Assembly: GCF_004354085.1 (NCBI RefSeq)
Contig: NZ_SMSE01000001.1
Span: 1-47,235, forward strand
DNA: 47,235 nucleotides
DNA from: Seongchinamella unica
Lineage (GTDB): Bacteria > Pseudomonadota > Gammaproteobacteria > Pseudomonadales > Halieaceae
Direction: 5' to 3'
Both the position numbers and the translations under genes were made by a program. The notes below the pieces were generated by a model. The model saw nothing but the letters and a program-made list of their open reading frames with translations. It searched no databases and had not been told where the DNA came from. Shown piece after piece: positions 24,604 through 32,637 of this stretch (position 1 is the first letter of the stretch; each line of letters starts with the position of its first letter).

Positions 24604-26193
24604 CTAATCCGGCATCCCGGTCGAGAATTCGGTATTCCACGCAGCTTCCGAGTAAGGCTCGAAGCGTGGCTTGGCTTCGGGTTCAAACCGGATCGGCTGG
24701 CCCGGGAAGACAGGAAGCACCTTGTCGTCGCGAACGGAGACAACACCGTTGACGATCACGGCTTTCATGCCCGTTGAAGGGACGGCACCCTTCTCGTAGG
24801 TTGAATTGTCAGTGAAGTTTTCGGGGTCAAAGACCACGATATCGGCGACCATGCCGGTCTGGATGCGGCCGCGCTCTTGCATGAACGTCAGGCCGGTATC
24901 GCCCAGATGCTTGGCAGCGTTATAGCTGAGGATCGACAACAGCTGCATCATGGGGATGTTGTGTTCCCGACCGAGCCGGATCGTCGCGCCTCGGGAGCCA
25001 GCCGCGCGGGGGTGGGTGTTGCCGAGCTTCTCCAGCGGGAAATCCCACGGGCCGAAGTGCGGTTCGGCAGGAAGCGCGTCGCTGCCCACGGTGACGCCCT
25101 TCAGCGTCAGCCATTTCGGCGGATCTTCGGCGGGCATCTTGAATACGACGATCGGTTTGGTCGGATTGGAAGCCATGTCGGCCTTGAATGTCTCCAAGGT
25201 ATAGAACTTACCCGTGACCGGATCCTGCACGGTATCCTCATAGCGGTTGCCCAGATCGTCGATCCAGCTATCCGGCTGCAGAAAAGAGGCATTCAACGTG
25301 GTGGAACCCGCAGCGTAGGGATAGATTTCACCCCAGATGTTGTGGCCCTGTTCCTGAAGCCCAACAATCATTTGGTGGGCAAGGCGCCAACCCGGGTTGT
25401 TGAAGTGAAGGACGATCGCCGGGGCGTCAAGCGCCAGGGCGTTGGCAATGAGTTCCTGCGCACCGTTGTTCTCGGTCGTATCGGTGCCAAGCGTATAGCG
25501 TGTATGTGCGCCAGTCGGGCGGCCATAGCGAGCGCCAACTTTCTGCACCTCGAACATCTCGCGGGAGGAGACGCCCTCTCTCATATAACCCACGGTGCTG
25601 CCGATGCCCGGCGCGCCCGCCTGCAGACCCTTGTCAATCTCTTCAAGAATCGCGTTGCTCTGTTCCAGGGTCGGGCGCGTCACGCTCCAGCCCGCATTCT
25701 TCCGGGTTTCAAGAGCGGCAATGGGACCGTTTATCAGGTAATCGCCCTCTGACCCGTCGATCACCATCGCGCGGGCAATTTCGTGGCTGACCGCGCAGCC
25801 ATAGTTGGCCTGGGTCACGCCAGCGCGCGCCTCGTACCAGGCCGCAATATATGATCCCGCACAGCCCGCCTCGAAATCCATGCTGCTGGTCAACCCGTCG
25901 CGCAACCCGATCCGGTAGCCGATTGGCGTCTGCCAATGGAAATGGGTGTCGATGAAGCCCGGCGCCACTATATGGCCGGCGGCCTCTATCGTCTTGGCAC
26001 CCTTCAGCGGTTTCTTGCTGATTTCGGCAATGCGGCCATCTTTGATACCGACGTTGGCGACACTGTCAAACAGCGTTTCAGGGTCCATGACCCGACCGTC
26101 GATGATCACCAGATCATAGTCCTGGGCAAACAGCGTGGGTGCCGCCAGTGCGTTGAGAATGAGTGAGAACGCAAAAATTTTCGTTCTAGACAT
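24604..26193 (-). CDS. Exported D-aminoacylase-like amidohydrolase
   Basis: A 529-residue amidohydrolase-superfamily enzyme with signal peptide (IFAFSLILNALAAPTLFAQ). DYDLVIIDGRVMDPETLFD is the N-terminal strand, HIVAPGFIDTHFHWQ the HxH metal motif, AHTRYTL and VLHFNN later metal segments, and RGRIQTGMVADIVVFDPENF with TYEKGAVPSTGMKAVIVNG the closing beta sandwich typical of N-acyl-D-amino-acid deacylases and dihydroorotase-like relatives. GGAGAAG precedes ATG 26193. It would deacylate N-acyl-D-amino acids or cleave D-residue amides in the periplasm; the exact substrate is inferred. It is probably the first gene of the minus-strand run 26193-19809. Confidence 0.8.
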   Translation of the reverse strand: MSRTKIFAFSLILNALAAPTLFAQDYDLVIIDGRVMDPETLFDSVANVGIKDGRIAEISKKPLKGAKTIEAAGHIVAPGFIDTHFHWQTPIGYRIGLRDGLTSSMDFEAGCAGSYIAAWYEARAGVTQANYGCAVSHEIARAMVIDGSEGDYLINGPIAALETRKNAGWSVTRPTLEQSNAILEEIDKGLQAGAPGIGSTVGYMREGVSSREMFEVQKVGARYGRPTGAHTRYTLGTDTTENNGAQELIANALALDAPAIVLHFNNPGWRLAHQMIVGLQEQGHNIWGEIYPYAAGSTTLNASFLQPDSWIDDLGNRYEDTVQDPVTGKFYTLETFKADMASNPTKPIVVFKMPAEDPPKWLTLKGVTVGSDALPAEPHFGPWDFPLEKLGNTHPRAAGSRGATIRLGREHNIPMMQLLSILSYNAAKHLGDTGLTFMQERGRIQTGMVADIVVFDPENFTDNSTYEKGAVPSTGMKAVIVNGVVSVRDDKVLPVFPGQPIRFEPEAKPRFEPYSEAAWNTEFSTGMPD

Positions 26194-26413
26194 TAGTTAA
26201 CTTCTCCGTTTTCCAATTCCCGGCTCGAACATCGAATCCACTTTTACGCAAAAACCTAAACCCAATCCTCATGAGTTCTACTGTATGTATTCGCTAAAAA
26301 TAGACCCAAATCTGAAGCAGCAATACCTGCATAAGTATAAATTTACTGAACGACTTTCACTTCTTTGTTACCTATTCACCCCATGCTCTAAACACGGTGT
26401 AAATGCGAACTTT
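26194..26413. other. AT-rich spacer, likely leader of the D-aminoacylase gene
   Basis: No gene recognised. The sequence is noticeably more AT-rich than the genes on its left and probably holds the promoter for the minus-strand hydrolase run. I could not fix -35/-10 boxes with confidence. Confidence 0.4.
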
Positions 26414-26632
26414 CTAGTATTGAAGGAAACGCGTCCTTGCCAGACGCGTATTTGCTGTTGTCTGAGGCCGTATCCGGATTGAAACGACGATGTCGGCATC
26501 AGCACCCACCTGCACCCGACCCTTGGTTCTGAACTGGCTACAGCCGCCCAACTCGTCAAAATATTTGGCGTGCAGATAGCTCAACTCGGAAATACCTTTC
26601 ATAGACGACGTATTCTTTTCTTCACGCACCAT
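26414..26632 (-). pseudogene. Amidohydrolase (D-aminoacylase-like) C-terminal fragment
   Basis: The minus-strand frame reads MVREEKNTSSMKGISELSYL followed by HAKYFDEL and then RTKGRVQVGADADIVVSIRI. This is the segment of D-aminoacylase-type enzymes from the last catalytic region (WM-RE) through the helix ending in AK and the strand KGR-QVGADADIVVFDP; it breaks off after VV. It is not a piece of the intact 24604-26193 gene, whose corresponding strand differs (RGRIQTGMVADIVVF). A TetR-type operator-promoter lies about 90 bp upstream (26725-26763). ACGCGTC/GACGCGT (26429-26449) forms a 7-bp hairpin near its end. Confidence 0.55.
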
Positions 26633-26724
26633 ACGCAGAGCACCTTGACGTGGGTATCTGCACTACGCGGATGGACTAGCTTGCCATCGTAGAGGGGGCG
26701 GGATCCCATGGGCAGCACAGAACC

Positions 26725-26763
26725 TACTATCCGGACGGTATCTTAGCTAATTGGCGGCGTCAA
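26725..26763 (-). promoter_or_regulatory. TetR-type operator and promoter upstream of the amidohydrolase remnant
   Basis: On the plus strand TACTATCCGGACGGTA (26725-26740) matches the core TACTATCCGGATAGTA of the stronger sites at 34871 and 33865 in 14 of 16 positions. On the minus strand TTGACG (26763-26758), a 17-base spacer and TACCGT (26740-26735) give the same -35/-10 geometry as those sites, with the -10 inside the operator. The -10 is degraded, in line with the dead gene it serves. Confidence 0.6.
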
Positions 26764-26783
26764 TAGCCTAGATCAAAGATAAA

Positions 26784-27502
26784 TCATCCCGCCTGGACAA
26801 AATCCAATCTATCTCGTGGCGTCACCAGCCTGGTTGTAGATAAGAACACCTGGGGTGAATGGTAACCGGCAGCCTCGACTTCAGCGACTCCCGGGGGAAT
26901 TCGCCGTAATTCTTGGGGAAGCTGCACAGGGCCACCGGCACACATGGCCAGTACCGCGTCATTGAAGGTACCATCCAGCGCCTTGCCGACCGCGCAAATG
27001 TGGGCAAAAGGCCAGGACTGGGCGACAAAGCGGCGTGCTCCATCCACCTTGGTGTTGATTAGAGAACGGGGCACATTCTGCCATGGCACCAGCAGGGACC
27101 CGCCAGAACCGGTCCAGGCGCCGAAGTACGTACGTTGCGCGCCCAGCAGGTTTGCACTACTGTCGAAGGTGGCCTTCAGCGCCTCCGCCACGTTACGAAA
27201 TTCCTGCTCGGCCGGGGCATCAGCACAAATGTGGCCACATACCGATCTCTGGCCGCCATCGACAGCGGCGAATAGTGGATACGCCCGTTGGGGTCTGTGG
27301 ACCACATACTCCGCAGCAGGTGTGCGGTGCCCACACCGTCGAGAGCCGCGGGATGGAACCTGGCGTAAACGGCAAACTGCCGGTCCGGCAGGAACTCCTG
27401 CTCGTCGGCTCCCTCGGACCGGGTAAACAGATTAAAACCGCCCGTGTGCATGGGCGTTTCCCTGCTCTCCATCTTCAGGAATGCGCTGTCAATAATGCTT
27501 AA
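26784..27502 (-). pseudogene. Wax ester synthase/diacylglycerol acyltransferase (WS/DGAT), decayed
   Basis: The N-terminal frame reads LSIIDSAFLKMESRETPMHT followed by GGFNLFTRSEGADE, then jumps to LPDRQFAVYARFHPAALDGV and STDPNGRIHYSPLSMAARDR. After a frameshift near 27200-27210 it resumes AEQEFRNVAEALKATFDS, VPRSLINTKVDGARRFVAQS and GKALDGTFNDAVLAMCAG. These are landmarks of WS/DGAT acyltransferases in the right order. Roughly a hundred codons are missing between SEGADEQEF and LPDRQ, no normal start codon remains, the tail after MCAG is unrelated, and the active-site HHxxxDG reads HPAALDG. The enzyme made storage wax esters or triacylglycerol; this copy is dead several times over. Confidence 0.7.
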
Positions 27503-27525
27503 CTTTTTCTTTTGGTTACCAGTTT

Positions 27526-27543
27526 TATTATCCGGTACTAACT
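27526..27543 (-). promoter_or_regulatory. Degenerate TetR-type operator before the WS/DGAT pseudogene
   Basis: TATTATCCGGTACTAACT keeps one good half (TATCCGG) of the ATACTATCCGGATAGTAT palindrome; the other half is recognisable only if one base is deleted. It lies about 25-40 bp upstream of the WS/DGAT remnant. Treated as a decayed site; weak on its own. Confidence 0.3.
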
Positions 27544-27565
27544 AAGCGCTTTTCGCGGCTTTTGA

Positions 27566-28759
27566 CTAGAAAATGGGCGCTTCAGCCATCGGAGGGAAGG
27601 CGTTCTCTCCCATATAAGGGTTGGCATCAGCCAGCGCTTCGTTCAGTTCAAAGCCAAGACCCGGCCGGTCGGGGACGGTTACATACCCGTCTTCCCACTG
27701 AATCGGCGTGGTAAGCAAGTCGTTGAAAAAGCCGTCGAAGTTGTCGATGCTTTCGAGAATCAGAAAGTTCGGCAGGGTGGTAGATAACTGAATGTTCGCT
27801 GCGGCTTCGATGGGACCGGCATACAGGTGCGGTGCAAACTGCGCATAATGTGCCTCGGCCATAGCAGCGAGCTTCTTACCCTCCAGAATACCGCCCACGC
27901 GACCCAGGGCCGGCTGCAGGATTTGAACCGCCTGCGCCTCCAGCACTTTCGAAATCTCGAAACGGCTGACCAGCCGTTCGGCGCCCGAGATTGGAATGGT
28001 GGTGGAGCGGGCAACGCGCGCCATTTCTTGAGGATTGCATGGCGGTACAGGCTCCTCGAACCAGAGCGGATCGAACCTCTCCAGGCGGCGGGCAAGACGA
28101 ATTGCACTTGACGTGGTTAGCTGACCATGTGTCTTGATCATCAAATCACACTTGCTTCCCGCCACCTCGCGCAAACTTTGCATCAGCTGCTCCGCGCCTT
28201 CCAGGGCCTCGAGGGAAAGCTGGCGCGGATCGAAAGAACCCATCGGCATTACCGGATCGAAACCGACAGCGGTAAAGCCCATATCCATGTAATGCTGTAA
28301 GCGTTTGGGTGCCGCAGCTGCATCGCCATGAAATTTCTCTGCGGTCAATTCATCAACGTCAGGATAAAGGTAGGTATACGATCTCAACTTCTCATGCACC
28401 TTCCCTCCCATCAGGTTGTAGATGGGTTGATCCAAAGCCTTCCCAATGATATCCCAGCAAGCGATTTCGATACCTGAGAGGACTCCTCCGGTGCTGACAT
28501 CAGGGCGCTGCACAAATCCGGCCGAGTAAATGATGCGCCACATTTTTTCAATATCAAACGGGCTCTGCCCCACCACATGGCGTTCGAACACGTTCTCGAT
28601 CATCTTGCGGACAATACCGGGCCCAAAGGGTACGCCGTAGACTTCACCGTAGCCGGATATCCCATTGTCAGTCGTCAACTTGACAAATATCCAGTATGCG
28701 CCTCCTTTGTGAGGCGGAGGAGTCGCTACAGCCCAGGTTTTTACATCTGTGATTTTAAT
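27566..28759 (-). CDS. Enolase-superfamily (mandelate racemase/galactonate dehydratase-like) enzyme, ATT start
   Basis: The protein has 397 residues if it begins at ATT 28759. The capping domain opens IKITDVKTWAVATPPPHKGG followed by AYWIFVKLTTDNGISGYGEV; the barrel carries MIKTHGQL, WFEEPVPP, PISGAERLVS and APHLYAGPIEAA, giving the acidic metal ligands and a catalytic-type His of acid-sugar dehydratases. No ATG, GTG, TTG or CTG exists between the in-frame TAA upstream and TTG 28678, and TTG 28678 would delete 27 conserved residues. AAGGAG (28771-28766) sits six bases before ATT, an ideal ribosome binding site. It follows the oxidoreductase gene at an 85-bp interval on the same strand. Likely dehydrates or epimerises a sugar acid or related hydroxy acid. 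Confidence 0.85.
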   Translation of the reverse strand: MKITDVKTWAVATPPPHKGGAYWIFVKLTTDNGISGYGEVYGVPFGPGIVRKMIENVFERHVVGQSPFDIEKMWRIIYSAGFVQRPDVSTGGVLSGIEIACWDIIGKALDQPIYNLMGGKVHEKLRSYTYLYPDVDELTAEKFHGDAAAAPKRLQHYMDMGFTAVGFDPVMPMGSFDPRQLSLEALEGAEQLMQSLREVAGSKCDLMIKTHGQLTTSSAIRLARRLERFDPLWFEEPVPPCNPQEMARVARSTTIPISGAERLVSRFEISKVLEAQAVQILQPALGRVGGILEGKKLAAMAEAHYAQFAPHLYAGPIEAAANIQLSTTLPNFLILESIDNFDGFFNDLLTTPIQWEDGYVTVPDRPGLGFELNEALADANPYMGENAFPPMAEAPIF

Positions 28760-28844
28760 ATTGTACTCCTTCGGAACCTCGCGCTTTTACCGCGCATTCC
28801 TGCAACTGCCCAAATAAGTGCTCTCAGATCGTGATGGCTTCAAA

Positions 28845-31800
28845 TCAGGCGGCCTTCACCTCACGACTGAGGATTACGGTGCGCAGTTCGTCACGGATTT
28901 TGCTCACGGCATCGGCATGACGTTCACGAACATGACCGTAACCTCGAATATGCTCGGGCAGGTTCATTAGCTGAGCGATGTTGTCAGAGACTTCAGCCGA
29001 GTTATTCGACAGAGCGAACGCAATATCTGCCTCATAATCAGCAAGCAGTTTGGCGGCGAGCTTACGCTCCTCTGAATAGCGAAATGGATCCAGGATGGAA
29101 CCGCGCAGGAACCGGAACCGGTTCATCATTCGGAAGAAGAACATTGCCCTGCTGCTGGATACTTCTCCCTTGGTGAACTTTCCGGTCTCTTTGTCGAGCC
29201 CGCCATAGGGCCACGCACCAAAGTGGAAGGTGAGCTTCATGTCGCCGTCGAAGGTATCTGCCAGGGCTTTGCGGAAAGACGGCTTCGTGTAGAGTCTAGC
29301 CACCTCCCATTCGTCCTTGTGCGCGAGCAGCTTGTAATAGCCGCGCGCCACAGCCTTGACTGCGGCCTCGTTCAGTCCAGCACTGCGCACCCGTTCAACC
29401 ATGTCTGAGTAACGTTTGGCAAGGTTCGCGTCCTTGTAGTCAGTCAATTCAGCGACCCGGTGTGCGACGATATCGTCCACCGACGGCTCGCGATGCATCT
29501 GCACTACAACCGGCTCCTCCTCGCCCGCCAGACGGCGAGCGGCGGGCGCATCTGCATACGCCAGTCGCCCGAGATCGAATGCCTGCTTGTTCTTGGCAAC
29601 GGCTACACCGTTCAGCTCGATGGCACGATGAATTGCTTCCAGCGACAGGGGAATACCTCCCTGCTGCCAGGCAGCACCCATCAGCAACATATTGGCGAAA
29701 ACACGATCTCCCATTACTCGGTCTGCCAGCGTCTGCGCATCCAAAGCTCTAAGGTTGTCTCCCAATACCTGGCTCAAACGCCCTATCTGCGCTTCACTAT
29801 CTACCTTCCAATCAGGATTCATGGAGAACTCGGCGGTAGGCACCACTGTTGTATCAACAACAGCAACGGATTTGCCACTGACAACTTTTGAAAGCGCTTC
29901 GTCACCAGCGGCGACAACGAGGTCACTGCCTATCATTGCGTTAGCTTCGCCCACAGCGATGCGAGTAGCTCTCATCTGCTCAGGGCTTTCCGCTATCTTG
30001 ACATGGGAATGAACAGCCCCGTACTTCTGGGCCAAACCGGTAATATCAAGACTGGTTGAGAAATAGCCATCGGCGTGAGCTGCGACTGCTAGCGTCTGAC
30101 CTATAGTGACCACCCCAGCGCCACCAATCCCTGAAACAAGTATCGACCAGGTTCCATCAATAGTCGCCTCCGGGACGGGCAGGTGACTGGCACCTATCTG
30201 CACTTCAGCAGCCTGCGCCTTCTTGGGCTGCGCACCCGAGACACTGACGAGTGAAGGACAGAATCCCTCAAGGCAGGAAAAGTCCTTGTTACACGAGGAC
30301 TGGTTAATTTTACGCTTGCGACCCAACTCGGTTTCCAGGGGCTCAATCGCCATGCAGCCTGAAACCGTGGAGCAATCACCACAGCCTTCGCAAACTTCCG
30401 GATTAATGAAAACGCGCTTATCGGGGTCCTGCCATTTGCCGCGCTTACGCAGACGGCGGCGCTCTGTAGCACAGGGCTGGTCATAAATAATGACCGTTAC
30501 CCCGCTTAACTCGCGAAATTCCTTCTGTACTGCCTCCATGGCGGTACGGTGATAGACCTTAACGCCAAGCGCGCGAGCGTCAAACTTCTCAGGTTCATCC
30601 GATACCAACGCAATACGCGCGACACCTTCTCCCGTCAGCTGCCTGATCATCTTCTCGGGCGAAATATCACCATCGTGTTGCTGCCCCCCTGTCATGGAGA
30701 CAAAACCGTTATGAAGAATTTTGTAGGTTATATTCGCCTTTGATGCCACGGCGGCGCGGATGGCAAGATAGCCGGAATGGAAATACGTTCCATCACCCAT
30801 GTTGGCAAAGACATGTTTCTCATCAGTAAATGGGAATTGCCCCGCCCACATCATACCTTCAGCGCCCATATGACTCATCGAATTGGTTTTCGTTGCGTCA
30901 CGTAGAATAGCCAGGGAATGGCAGCCAATGCCGGCTAGAGCGCGACTTCCCTCCGGGACTTGTGTTGAGCGACCGTGCGGGCAGCCGGCACAAAATGAGG
31001 GTGGTCGTTCGACACCGCCTGGCAGGACAGTCTGGCTTTGCAGATAGTCGGGAAGCGAAAAGCCGCAATCTGGATAAACATCATTTAGCACTCGCACCAG
31101 AACCTGCGTAACCAGATTTGGGTTTATTTCACCATAGGTTGGGAAGGCGCAATCACCGCCGCCAACCGCGTCGACGGCAGGTGTGAAGTTCTTACCCACG
31201 ATGTTGGGGCGAATATCTGAACCGTAGAGAATGGCGCGGACCTGGTCTTCAAGTAAAGGACGTTTCTCCTCTACGATCAAAAGGGTGTGCAGGTCTTTGG
31301 AAAATTCGCGAACGATATCGTCATCCAGCGGCCAAACCATGCCTATTTTTAACAGACTTATGGGTGTATCCCCCAATTTCCCGTCAGCATAACCCAGGCC
31401 GGACAAAGCCTGGCTCATGTCCTGCCAGGCTTTGCCGGCGGCCATGATGCCAATTCGGGCCTCAGAGGCGCCCTCCCGACGATTTATCCCATTGGCGCGC
31501 GCATAGGTCAGCACCTTTTTTAGCTTTACGTCCCACAGAAGACGCTCTTGCTCCAAAAATGGGGTAAACGTTTTGATCGTGGTATCCGGACCCGTGTCTT
31601 CTGGCGTGGTGATCTTCGGGCTATCCGGGGACACATAGACTGAACCGCCACCCTCGACCACATCGGTAACCAGTTTCATGCCGACAAGGGTAGAGGCATA
31701 ACGGCTCATCGCTATGCCATGAAGACCGTAATCAAAAACATCCTGCACATTGGCCGGGGCCAGAAAAGGCAGTCCCAGGGATGAAAAATTCAAATCCGAA

Positions 31801-32291
31801 TAACACGCCACAGTAGATGACTTGGCACCATGGTCGTCACCCACCAAGAGCAAGGTCCCGCCCTTGGCGTTGGTGCCTGCAAGGTTGGCATGACGAATAG
31901 CGTCCATTGAGCGATCCAGGCCTGGCGCTTTTCCGTACCAGATCGAGAAAACACCATCAACTTTCGCGCCCGGAAACAACCCCACCATCTGCGAGCCCCA
32001 TGCAGCCGTGGCCGCCAGGTCCTCGTTCAAACCCGGCTGAAAATAGATGTTGTGGGCCTTCAGTTCTTTCTCCGCTTGCTGTAGCGACATATCGTAGGCG
32101 CCAACTGGCGAGCCTCGATAACCAGAGATATAACCACCCGTATTCAAGCCTGCCGCTTCGTCGCGCATGCGCTGCTGGATCGGCAAGCGCACCAACGCCT
32201 GCATGCCGGTCATATAAACCCAGCCTTCTGCCTGATGAAGGCGATCATCAAGTGTCATGTCTATGCGCTGTTGCCGCGAATACTTATTCAT
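28845..32291 (-). CDS. Fused indolepyruvate:ferredoxin oxidoreductase family protein (IorA-IorB type)
   Basis: A single 1148-residue 2-oxoacid:ferredoxin oxidoreductase. N-terminal PFOR-like domain (GWVYMTGMQALVRLPIQQRM, GYRGSPVG); ThDP domain with FCAGCPHG and HVFANMGDGTYFHSGYLAIR; a ferredoxin segment with CEGCGDCSTVSGC, then SSCNKDFSCLEGFCPS for iron-sulfur binding; and a C-terminal gamma-type domain (SILVSGIGGAGVVTIGQTLA). The enzyme oxidatively decarboxylates aryl or branched 2-oxoacids to acyl-CoA and reduces ferredoxin. GAGG about ten bases before ATG 32291 supports the start. Among CoA-transferase, acyl-CoA dehydrogenase and racemase genes it could feed an acyl-CoA into the local pathway. 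Full length, no break seen. Confidence 0.9.
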   Translation of the reverse strand: MNKYSRQQRIDMTLDDRLHQAEGWVYMTGMQALVRLPIQQRMRDEAAGLNTGGYISGYRGSPVGAYDMSLQQAEKELKAHNIYFQPGLNEDLAATAAWGSQMVGLFPGAKVDGVFSIWYGKAPGLDRSMDAIRHANLAGTNAKGGTLLLVGDDHGAKSSTVACYSDLNFSSLGLPFLAPANVQDVFDYGLHGIAMSRYASTLVGMKLVTDVVEGGGSVYVSPDSPKITTPEDTGPDTTIKTFTPFLEQERLLWDVKLKKVLTYARANGINRREGASEARIGIMAAGKAWQDMSQALSGLGYADGKLGDTPISLLKIGMVWPLDDDIVREFSKDLHTLLIVEEKRPLLEDQVRAILYGSDIRPNIVGKNFTPAVDAVGGGDCAFPTYGEINPNLVTQVLVRVLNDVYPDCGFSLPDYLQSQTVLPGGVERPPSFCAGCPHGRSTQVPEGSRALAGIGCHSLAILRDATKTNSMSHMGAEGMMWAGQFPFTDEKHVFANMGDGTYFHSGYLAIRAAVASKANITYKILHNGFVSMTGGQQHDGDISPEKMIRQLTGEGVARIALVSDEPEKFDARALGVKVYHRTAMEAVQKEFRELSGVTVIIYDQPCATERRRLRKRGKWQDPDKRVFINPEVCEGCGDCSTVSGCMAIEPLETELGRKRKINQSSCNKDFSCLEGFCPSLVSVSGAQPKKAQAAEVQIGASHLPVPEATIDGTWSILVSGIGGAGVVTIGQTLAVAAHADGYFSTSLDITGLAQKYGAVHSHVKIAESPEQMRATRIAVGEANAMIGSDLVVAAGDEALSKVVSGKSVAVVDTTVVPTAEFSMNPDWKVDSEAQIGRLSQVLGDNLRALDAQTLADRVMGDRVFANMLLMGAAWQQGGIPLSLEAIHRAIELNGVAVAKNKQAFDLGRLAYADAPAARRLAGEEEPVVVQMHREPSVDDIVAHRVAELTDYKDANLAKRYSDMVERVRSAGLNEAAVKAVARGYYKLLAHKDEWEVARLYTKPSFRKALADTFDGDMKLTFHFGAWPYGGLDKETGKFTKGEVSSSRAMFFFRMMNRFRFLRGSILDPFRYSEERKLAAKLLADYEADIAFALSNNSAEVSDNIAQLMNLPEHIRGYGHVRERHADAVSKIRDELRTVILSREVKAA

Positions 32292-32360
32292 CTTCTGATA
32301 TCCTCTCTAAAAGGGAAATGCCCTGTAGTATGATCATAAAATAGACAAGTCTTGTAGCTC

Positions 32361-32553
32361 GGTTGAATTTGACAAACCTGTCTCTGCCGTGGCCTGGTTG
32401 TAAAACAAGCTCAGAGAAGCCGGAGTTTTATTGGAGCCGGGTGACGTTATACTTTCAGGAGCAATGAAGAACGCACAGCCGGTTGAGACTGGCGGCAACA
32501 TCATTGCCCGCTTCGACAACGGCCTAGGCGATATCAAGCTGAGCTTCAGCTAA
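32361..32553 (+). pseudogene. 2-keto-4-pentenoate hydratase-like (MhpD/FAH family) C-terminal fragment
   Basis: One frame reads VEFDKPVSAVAWL, then TAA (32401-32403), then NKLREAGVLLEPGDVILSGA followed by MKNAQPVETGGNIIARFDNG and LGDIKLSFS before TAA 32551. VAWLANKL-E-G and LEPGDVILSGA are signature blocks of the hydratase that adds water to 2-oxopent-4-enoate in meta-cleavage pathways. The upstream two thirds are gone and the internal stop replaces the Ala of WLANKL. It is the only plus-strand gene piece between the two large minus-strand genes here. Confidence 0.65.
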
Positions 32554-32637
32554 ATACATAGGTATAGCGTACCCGGTTCAGGCTAGTGTAAATCGCCTTC
32601 CACGGCCAGTTTTGACCGATCCGAAAAAGCCGGAGAC

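Noticed and set aside
24402-24746. Small minus-strand frame between the class A enzyme and the amidohydrolase (MQFLISVSWLLFAQVLRAG...)
   Set aside because: Runs into the amidohydrolase gene, lacks a ribosome binding site I can trust, and shows no family similarity; the hydrophobic stretch alone is not enough.
30549-30743. Plus-strand frames inside the oxidoreductase gene
   Set aside because: All are antisense readings of the 1148-residue enzyme, whose domains and cysteine motifs are unambiguous.
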